Part shown: piece by piece, positions 58,752 through 64,000 of the stretch
Numbering within the stretch: position 1 is the first letter of the stretch
Layout: every line of letters starts with the position of its first letter
Assembly (NCBI RefSeq): GCF_014837235.1
Contig: NZ_JACYFT010000001.1
Location: 1,315,688-1,379,687, forward strand
Reading direction: 5' to 3'
Length of the DNA: 64,000 nucleotides
From: Limnohabitans radicicola
GTDB lineage: Bacteria; Pseudomonadota; Gammaproteobacteria; Burkholderiales; Burkholderiaceae_C
Notes under the pieces: model-generated
The model's input: the letters and a program-made list of their open reading frames with translations, nothing else
Database searches by the model: none
What the model was told of the DNA's origin: nothing
Translations under genes and position numbers: made by a program

Positions 58752-59495
58752 ATGACAGCCAGCCCCCAGCCCCTTGCCCAAGCCATGGTCCTCGCCGCAG
58801 GCCGTGGCGAACGCATGCGTCCCCTGACCGACGCCACCCCCAAACCCTTGCTGACCGTGCGCGGCCAGCCGCTCATGCAGTGGCCCATGCAGGCCCTGGC
58901 GCGGGGCGGGTTCACGCGCCAGCTGGTCAACACCGCCTGGCTGGGTGAGCAGATCCCTGCACATTTTGGCGAGCGCGTCAGCTGGCCCGGCTTGCCCGAA
59001 GTGCAGATCACCTACTCGCATGAGGGGCAGGATTTTGGTCAGGCGCTGGAGACTGCCGGGGGCATCGTGCGCGCCCTGCCGCAACTGGCCGAGGTGTTCT
59101 GGGTGGTGGCGGGCGATGTGTTCGCGCCCGACTTCGTGTTCACCCCCGAGGCGGTGCAGCACTTTGCCGCCAGCCCGGCGCTGGCCCACCTGTGGCTGGT
59201 GCCCAACCCCGCGCACAACCCGGGCGGCGACTTTGGCCTCTCGGCCACGGGCCAGCTGCTCAACCTCGCCAAAGGGGCGGCGGGTCGTGACCACACCTTC
59301 AGCACCATCGCGCTGTACAAAAAAGCCTTTTTTGCCGACTGTGGGCTGCCCGCAGGCAACCCCCAAGGCACTGCGCTGGCGCTTGCACCCTTGCTGCGTG
59401 CGGCCATGGACCGGGGCGCGGTCAGCGGCGAGGTCTACAGTGGTGCCTGGACCGATGTGGGCACGCCAGAGCGGCTGATGCAACTGAACGCATGA
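58752..59495 (+). CDS. murU: nucleotidyltransferase, probable N-acetylmuramate alpha-1-phosphate uridylyltransferase
   Basis: A protein of 247 residues with the sugar nucleotidyltransferase N-terminus AMVLAAGRGERMRPLTDATP and KPLLTVRGQPLMQW. It matches MurU, which makes UDP-MurNAc in the peptidoglycan recycling bypass. The partner kinase gene amgK, often next door, is not here. The Shine-Dalgarno is weak. REP elements flank it on both sides. Confidence 0.85.
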   Translation: MTASPQPLAQAMVLAAGRGERMRPLTDATPKPLLTVRGQPLMQWPMQALARGGFTRQLVNTAWLGEQIPAHFGERVSWPGLPEVQITYSHEGQDFGQALETAGGIVRALPQLAEVFWVVAGDVFAPDFVFTPEAVQHFAASPALAHLWLVPNPAHNPGGDFGLSATGQLLNLAKGAAGRDHTFSTIALYKKAFFADCGLPAGNPQGTALALAPLLRAAMDRGAVSGEVYSGAWTDVGTPERLMQLNA

Positions 59496-59500
59496 TCCCC

Positions 59501-59577
59501 TTGTGGGAGCCCCGCCCCCGGGGCGAATGTTTGTGGACTGCGCAAGCCCATTCGCGGCGATGGCGCCGCTCCCACAA
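59501..59577. repeat. REPIN-like inverted REP pair
   Basis: TTGTGGGAGC (59501-59510) is mirrored by GCTCCCACAA (59568-59577), and CGAATG (59524-59529) by CATTCG (59549-59554), making a 77-base element of two inverted REP units. It resembles REPINs of pseudomonads. A related single unit lies at 58677. No RAYT transposase is in the window. Confidence 0.7.
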
Positions 59578-59600
59578 AGAACCGCTCCTACAATGGCCGC

Positions 59601-60989
59601 ATGAACGCCAACACGATCTACGCCGAACGCCGTGCCCGCTTGGCCGCCCAGCTGGGCGCTGGCGGCATCGCCATCATCCCCACCGCCCGCGAGCAGCAGC
59701 GCAACCGCGACAGCGATTTCCTGTTCCGCCACGACAGCTACTTCTATTACCTGACCGGTTTCACCGAGCCCAACGCTTGGCTGGTGCTGACCGGTGAGGG
59801 TGAGGCCACGCTGTTTTGCCAGCCCAAGGACCTGGAGCGCGAAATCTGGGACGGCATCCGCCTGGGCCCCGATGCAGCCCCGGCCGCGCTGGGCGTGCAA
59901 AAAGCCCTGCCCGTGACCGAGCTGGCGGCGCAAATGCCCAAGCTGCTGGAAAACCGCAGCACGGTTTGGTACCCGTTCGCCACTCACCCCGGGCTGGAGA
60001 GCCGTGTGGACGGCTGGCTGCAGCCCGTGCGTGCGCGTGTGCGCTTTGGCGCGCTGTGCCCCGACCAGCAGCGCGACGTGTGCGGCCTGCTCGACGAGAT
60101 GCGCCTGGTCAAGGACGGACACGAGCTGGACATCATGCGGCGCGCGTCGCAGATCAGCGCCCGTGCCCACATCCGCGCCATGCAGCGCAGCGCAGCCATG
60201 CTGCGCGCCGGGCAGGAGGTGCGTGAGTACCACCTGGACGCCGAGTTGCTGCACGAGTTTCGCAACCACGGCTCGCAGTACCCGGCTTATGGCTCCATCG
60301 TGGCGGGCGGTGCCAACGCCTGCGTGCTGCACTACCGCGCCGACAAGGCCTTGATCCAGAACGGCGACCTGGTGTTGATCGACGCCGGCTGCGAGCTGGA
60401 CGGCTATGCCAGCGACATCACCCGCACCTTCCCGGCCAACGGCACCTTCACCGGGCCGCAGCGCGCGTTGTACGACCTGGTGCTGGCCTCGCAAGAGGCG
60501 GCCATCGCGGCCACCCGGCAAGGCGCCCGTTTTGTGGACCCGCACGACGCCACGGTGGCGGTGCTGGCGCAGGGCATGCTCGATGTCGGCCTGCTCGACA
60601 AGAACAAGGTCGGTTCGGCCCAGGACGTGATCGCCAACCGCAGTTACTTTCAGTTCTACATGCACCGCACGGGGCACTGGCTGGGCATGGACGTGCACGA
60701 TTGCGGCAGCTATGTCGAGCCCTCGCAGGTGGGCCAGTTCAGCGAGCGCAAGGACCCCCTGAGCGGCGAGCTGATCAAGGACCGCCCCAGCCGCATCCTG
60801 CAGCCGGGCATGGTGCTGACCATCGAGCCGGGCATTTATGTGCGCCCGGGCGAGGGTGTGCCCGAGCAGTTCTGGAACATCGGCATCCGCATCGAAGACG
60901 ACGCGGTGGTCACGGCCACCGGGTGTGAGTTGATCACCCGCGACGTGCCCGTGCGCGCCGACGAGATCGAAGCTTTGATGCGGGCCTGA
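59601..60989 (+). CDS. pepP: Xaa-Pro aminopeptidase (aminopeptidase P)
   Basis: A protein of 462 residues. Creatinase-like N-domain, then a pita-bread metallopeptidase with ligands in LVLIDAGCELDGYASDIT, HRTGHWLGMDVHD, LTIEPGIYV and NIGIRIEDDAVV. It removes N-terminal residues before proline with Mn2+. It is followed after four bases by a MOSC gene. Confidence 0.95.
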   Translation: MNANTIYAERRARLAAQLGAGGIAIIPTAREQQRNRDSDFLFRHDSYFYYLTGFTEPNAWLVLTGEGEATLFCQPKDLEREIWDGIRLGPDAAPAALGVQKALPVTELAAQMPKLLENRSTVWYPFATHPGLESRVDGWLQPVRARVRFGALCPDQQRDVCGLLDEMRLVKDGHELDIMRRASQISARAHIRAMQRSAAMLRAGQEVREYHLDAELLHEFRNHGSQYPAYGSIVAGGANACVLHYRADKALIQNGDLVLIDAGCELDGYASDITRTFPANGTFTGPQRALYDLVLASQEAAIAATRQGARFVDPHDATVAVLAQGMLDVGLLDKNKVGSAQDVIANRSYFQFYMHRTGHWLGMDVHDCGSYVEPSQVGQFSERKDPLSGELIKDRPSRILQPGMVLTIEPGIYVRPGEGVPEQFWNIGIRIEDDAVVTATGCELITRDVPVRADEIEALMRA

Positions 60990-60993
60990 CACG

Positions 60994-61581
60994 GTGCTGC
61001 TGACAGGCCGCGTGTTGTCCATCCAGGTCGGGCGGGTGCGCCCCCTGCAGGTGGGCGAGCGCAAGCTGATGTCGGCCATCGGCAAAGTCACGGTCAACGG
61101 TCCGCTGTCGGTCGGCCCCCTGGGGCTGGCAGGCGACGAGCAGGCCGACCCGAGCGTGCACGGCGGCCTGTCCAAGGCCGTCTATGCGTTGCCCTTCGAG
61201 CACCTGGCCTGGTGGCAGACGCAGCGCGACAACCGTGGCGTCAGCTTGTTTGACGAAGCCCTGGCGCCAGGCTATCTGGGTGAAAACCTCAGTTTGCAAG
61301 GCCTCTCGGAAGCAGAAGTCTTCATTGGCGATACCTTGCACTTTGCGGATCTGGTCTTGCGCGTCACCGAGCCTCGCCAGCCCTGCGGCAAATTCAATGC
61401 GGTCATGGGCTACGACCAGGCGGGCCGCGATATGGTGCAAAGCGGCCGCTGCGGCTTTTACCTGGCGGTCGACCAGCCCGGCAAGGTTTCCGCAGGTGAA
61501 GCCTTCACTCTCCAGCCCGGTGAGCGCGTGACGTCTGTTGCCAATGCCTTGCGCCACAAAGCCTGGAAGCACCTGCGCTGA
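60994..61581 (+). CDS. MOSC domain-containing protein (YiiM-like)
   Basis: A protein of 195 residues from a GTG start. The MOSC fold contains the GDEQADPSVHGGLSKAVYAL segment and the Cys in VTEPRQPCGKFNAV, which could carry sulfur or molybdenum cofactor. YiiM-like proteins reduce N-hydroxylated compounds. It is coupled to pepP by a four-base gap. Confidence 0.88.
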   Translation: MLLTGRVLSIQVGRVRPLQVGERKLMSAIGKVTVNGPLSVGPLGLAGDEQADPSVHGGLSKAVYALPFEHLAWWQTQRDNRGVSLFDEALAPGYLGENLSLQGLSEAEVFIGDTLHFADLVLRVTEPRQPCGKFNAVMGYDQAGRDMVQSGRCGFYLAVDQPGKVSAGEAFTLQPGERVTSVANALRHKAWKHLR

Positions 61582-61655
61582 TTTGTGCGCATAAGTAAAA
61601 ACCCAAGCCACTTGCTGCGCGTATTTACGTACTCTGTAGGTGGTGATGCGGGGTC

Positions 61656-61694
61656 TACAATGAAAAAATCGCCGCATTGCAGTGCTTGCAATGC
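61656..61694 (+). promoter_or_regulatory. maeB promoter -10 and leader hairpin
   Basis: TACAAT (61656-61661) is a good -10 hexamer, though its -35 is weak. Thirteen bases later GCATTGCA (61674-61681) and TGCAATGC (61687-61694) form a perfect inverted repeat with a five-base loop, near the expected transcript start. It may be an operator or a 5' stem. Confidence 0.5.
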
Positions 61695-61715
61695 CCCGGC
61701 CTTCAGGAGAAACAC

Positions 61716-64000
61716 ATGACCAACAAGGTCCTTGCGGATGACAAACGCGCCCAGTTGCGCAAAGCGGCACTTGAATACCACGAGTTCCCCACCCCCGGCA
61801 AAATCGCCATCGCGGCCACCAAACAGCTGGTCAACCAGCACGATCTGGCCCTGGCTTACTCCCCTGGCGTGGCCGCGCCTTGCGAGGAAATCGTCAAGGA
61901 CCCGGCTGCCGCCTTCAAATACACCAGCCGGGGCAACCTGGTGGGCGTGGTGACCAACGGCACCGCCGTGCTGGGCCTGGGCGACATCGGCCCGCTGGCT
62001 GGCAAGCCGGTCATGGAGGGCAAGGGCGTGCTGTTCAAGAAGTTCTCGGGCATCGATGTGTTCGACATCGAGATCAACGAGAAGGACCCGGACAAGCTGG
62101 TGGAGATCATCGCTTCGCTGGAACCCACTTTTGGCGGTATCAACCTCGAGGACATCAAGGCACCCGACTGCTTCTACGTCGAGCGCAAGTTGCGCGAGCG
62201 CATGAAGATCCCGGTCTTCCACGACGACCAGCACGGCACCGCCATCGTGGTGGGCGCCGCCATCTTGAACGGCCTCAAGGTCGTGGGCAAGGACCCCAAG
62301 AAGATCAAGCTGGTCACTTCGGGTGCGGGCGCTGCGGCGCTGGCGTGTTTGGGCCTCTTGGTCAAGCTGGGCATTCCGCGTGAAAACATCTGGGTGACCG
62401 ACTTGGCGGGTGTGGTCTACGAAGGCCGCACCGAGCTGATGGACGAAGACAAGATCCAGTTCGTGCAGAAAACCGACCAGCGCACACTGGCCGAAGTGAT
62501 CGACGGTGCGGATGTGTTCCTGGGCTTGTCGGCGGGCGGCGTGCTCAAGCAGGACATGGTCAAGAAGATGGCGGCCAAGCCGCTGATTTTTGCGCTGGCC
62601 AACCCCAACCCCGAAATCGACCCGGCCGATGTCAAGGCTGTGCGTGACGACGCCATCATGGCCACCGGGCGCACCGATTACCCCAACCAGGTCAACAACG
62701 TCCTGTGCTTTCCCTACATTTTCCGGGGCGCGCTCGACAGTGGCGCGACCACCATCACGCTGGAGATGGAAATCGCTGCCGTGCACGCCATCGCCGAGCT
62801 GGCGCAAGCCGAGCAAAGTGAGGTGGTGGCTGCGGCCTATGCGGGCGAGCCCCTGGCCTTTGGCCCGGAGTACCTGATTCCCAAACCGTTCGATCCACGG
62901 CTGATGATGAAGATCGCCCCGGCCGTGGCCCAGGCAGCCGTCGACAGCGGTGTGGCTTCGCGTCCGATCAAGGACATGAACGCCTACCGCGACCAGCTGC
63001 AAAGCTTTGTCTACGCCTCGGGCACGACGATGAAGCCCATCTTCACGGCCGCCAAACGGGCGCTCAAAAAGCGTGTGGCCTACAGCGAGGGCGAAGAAGA
63101 GCGCGTGCTGCGCGCGGCGCAGATCGTGGTCGATGAAGGCATTGCCCGCCCCACCCTGATCGGTCGACCTGCGGTGATCGCCGAGCGCATCGAGAAGTTC
63201 GGTTTGCGCCTGCGCGAGGAGCTGGACTACGAAGTCGTCAATGTCGAACTTGACCATCGCTACCGCGACTATTGGCAGACCTACCACCGCATGACCGAGC
63301 GCAAAGGCGTGACCGAGTCGATTGCCAAGATCGAGATGCGTCGCCGCCTGTCGCTGATCGGTGCGATGCTGGTGCACAAGGGGGATGCCGACGGTTTGAT
63401 CTGCGGCACCTGGGGCCACAACACCATGCACCTGACTTACATTGACCAGGTCATTGGCAAACGGCCCGGCGTGACCACATTTGCGGCCATGAACGGTTTG
63501 ATGCTGCCTGGTCGCCAGGTGTTCATCGTGGACACCCACGTCAACTACGACCCCAGCGCTGAGCAGCTCGCCGAGATCACGGTCATGGCCGCCGATGAAA
63601 TGCGACGCTTTGGTATCAAGCCCAAGGCGGCCTTGCTCTCACACTCCAATTTCGGCACCTCCGACCAGCCCAGCGCCGTCAAAATGCGAAAAGTGCTGGA
63701 ACTGTTGCGGCAGAGCGCACCGTCACTCGAAGTGGATGGTGAAATGCACGGTGATGTGGCGCTCGATGCCGCGGCTCGCCAGTCCATCATGCCCCACAGC
63801 ACCCTGGCAGGCGATGCCAATTTGCTGGTCATGCCCAACATCGACGCGGCCAACATCGCCTACAACCTGCTCAAGACCGCGGCGGGTGGCAACATCGCGG
63901 TGGGCCCGGTCCTCTTGGGGGCAGCCAAGCCGGTCCACATCCTGACGCCGAGCACCACCGTTCGCCGAATTGTGAACATGACGGCATTGACGGTTGCGGA
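61716..64000 (+). CDS. maeB: NADP-dependent malic enzyme with phosphotransacetylase-like domain, 3' end cut
   Basis: 761 codons are visible and the frame is still open at the window edge, so only a few residues should be missing. The malic enzyme half (about 1-430) begins [19 protein letters not shown] and has [15 protein letters not shown] and [17 protein letters not shown] (nucleotide fold). The C-terminal half (about 435 on) is PTA-like ([32 protein letters not shown]) and is usually regulatory in MaeB. It converts malate to pyruvate. RBS AGGAGA precedes the ATG. Confidence 0.94.
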   Translation, partial: MTNKVLADDKRAQLRKAALEYHEFPTPGKIAIAATKQLVNQHDLALAYSPGVAAPCEEIVKDPAAAFKYTSRGNLVGVVTNGTAVLGLGDIGPLAGKPVMEGKGVLFKKFSGIDVFDIEINEKDPDKLVEIIASLEPTFGGINLEDIKAPDCFYVERKLRERMKIPVFHDDQHGTAIVVGAAILNGLKVVGKDPKKIKLVTSGAGAAALACLGLLVKLGIPRENIWVTDLAGVVYEGRTELMDEDKIQFVQKTDQRTLAEVIDGADVFLGLSAGGVLKQDMVKKMAAKPLIFALANPNPEIDPADVKAVRDDAIMATGRTDYPNQVNNVLCFPYIFRGALDSGATTITLEMEIAAVHAIAELAQAEQSEVVAAAYAGEPLAFGPEYLIPKPFDPRLMMKIAPAVAQAAVDSGVASRPIKDMNAYRDQLQSFVYASGTTMKPIFTAAKRALKKRVAYSEGEEERVLRAAQIVVDEGIARPTLIGRPAVIAERIEKFGLRLREELDYEVVNVELDHRYRDYWQTYHRMTERKGVTESIAKIEMRRRLSLIGAMLVHKGDADGLICGTWGHNTMHLTYIDQVIGKRPGVTTFAAMNGLMLPGRQVFIVDTHVNYDPSAEQLAEITVMAADEMRRFGIKPKAALLSHSNFGTSDQPSAVKMRKVLELLRQSAPSLEVDGEMHGDVALDAAARQSIMPHSTLAGDANLLVMPNIDAANIAYNLLKTAAGGNIAVGPVLLGAAKPVHILTPSTTVRRIVNMTALTVA

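Overview
This window looks like chromosome from a Burkholderiales betaproteobacterium, most likely Comamonadaceae (Limnohabitans/Rhodoferax-like). The grounds are high GC with strong GC3 codon bias, a Bug-type solute receptor, a recA-recX pair, topoisomerase III ending in a SWIB domain, a DUF3717/DUF1289 protein, type 2 ArgC, and a pilin followed by a TfpO/PglL-like ligase. Species is inference. Gene density is high and no gene-free stretch exceeds 300 bases. No rRNA, tRNA, CRISPR array, insertion sequence or prophage was seen.

Layout. 1-4.1 kb: a CoA-thioester catabolic operon (CoA transferase, enoyl-CoA hydratase, quinone-oxidoreductase-like dehydrogenase, Bug receptor) on the minus strand, with a divergent GntR regulator. 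4.2-11.9 kb: a tight nine-gene plus-strand operon combining a glutathione peroxidase with a cyclopropane-fatty-acid-synthase-type lipid modification cluster. 12-17.5 kb: an Hsp70-like protein and an RND efflux pair. 17.8-24.4 kb: housekeeping genes (DUF3297, GST, purB, yaeQ), a TerC transporter behind a yybP-ykoY manganese riboswitch, a BepA-like protease, and moaC. 24.35-25.45 kb: an AT-richer islet carrying a GNAT gene, bracketed by a duplicated moaC 3' end. 25.5-27.2 kb: a ZorA/ZorB-like proton-channel pair without other Zorya genes. 27.3-29.3 kb: a TfpO/PglL-like pilin glycosylase and a type IV pilin. 29.4-35.6 kb: a second TerC gene, sucCD, argC, recA-recX and a MarR regulator. 35.7-40.4 kb: a two-component system, GST, birA and a SET methyltransferase. 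40.5-46.4 kb: topB with SWIB, acyl-CoA synthetase and gap-1. 46.7-53.7 kb: a CMD-family protein, a polar amino-acid ABC operon with its GntR regulator, and mgtA. 53.8-64 kb: GMC oxidoreductase, tkt and gap-2, murU flanked by REP elements, pepP, a MOSC protein and malic enzyme cut by the window edge.

Connections. Both GAPDH genes and transketolase share a GTAACC-type motif upstream, suggesting co-regulation of central carbon flow. The two GAPDHs differ at residues known to influence NAD/NADP preference. Two TerC paralogues lie 8 kb apart and only one has a recognisable Mn riboswitch. The most unusual loci are the stand-alone ZorAB-like pair next to the moaC islet, the divergent SET / topoisomerase-SWIB pair around a Z-DNA-prone promoter tract, and the peroxidase-led lipid-modification operon.
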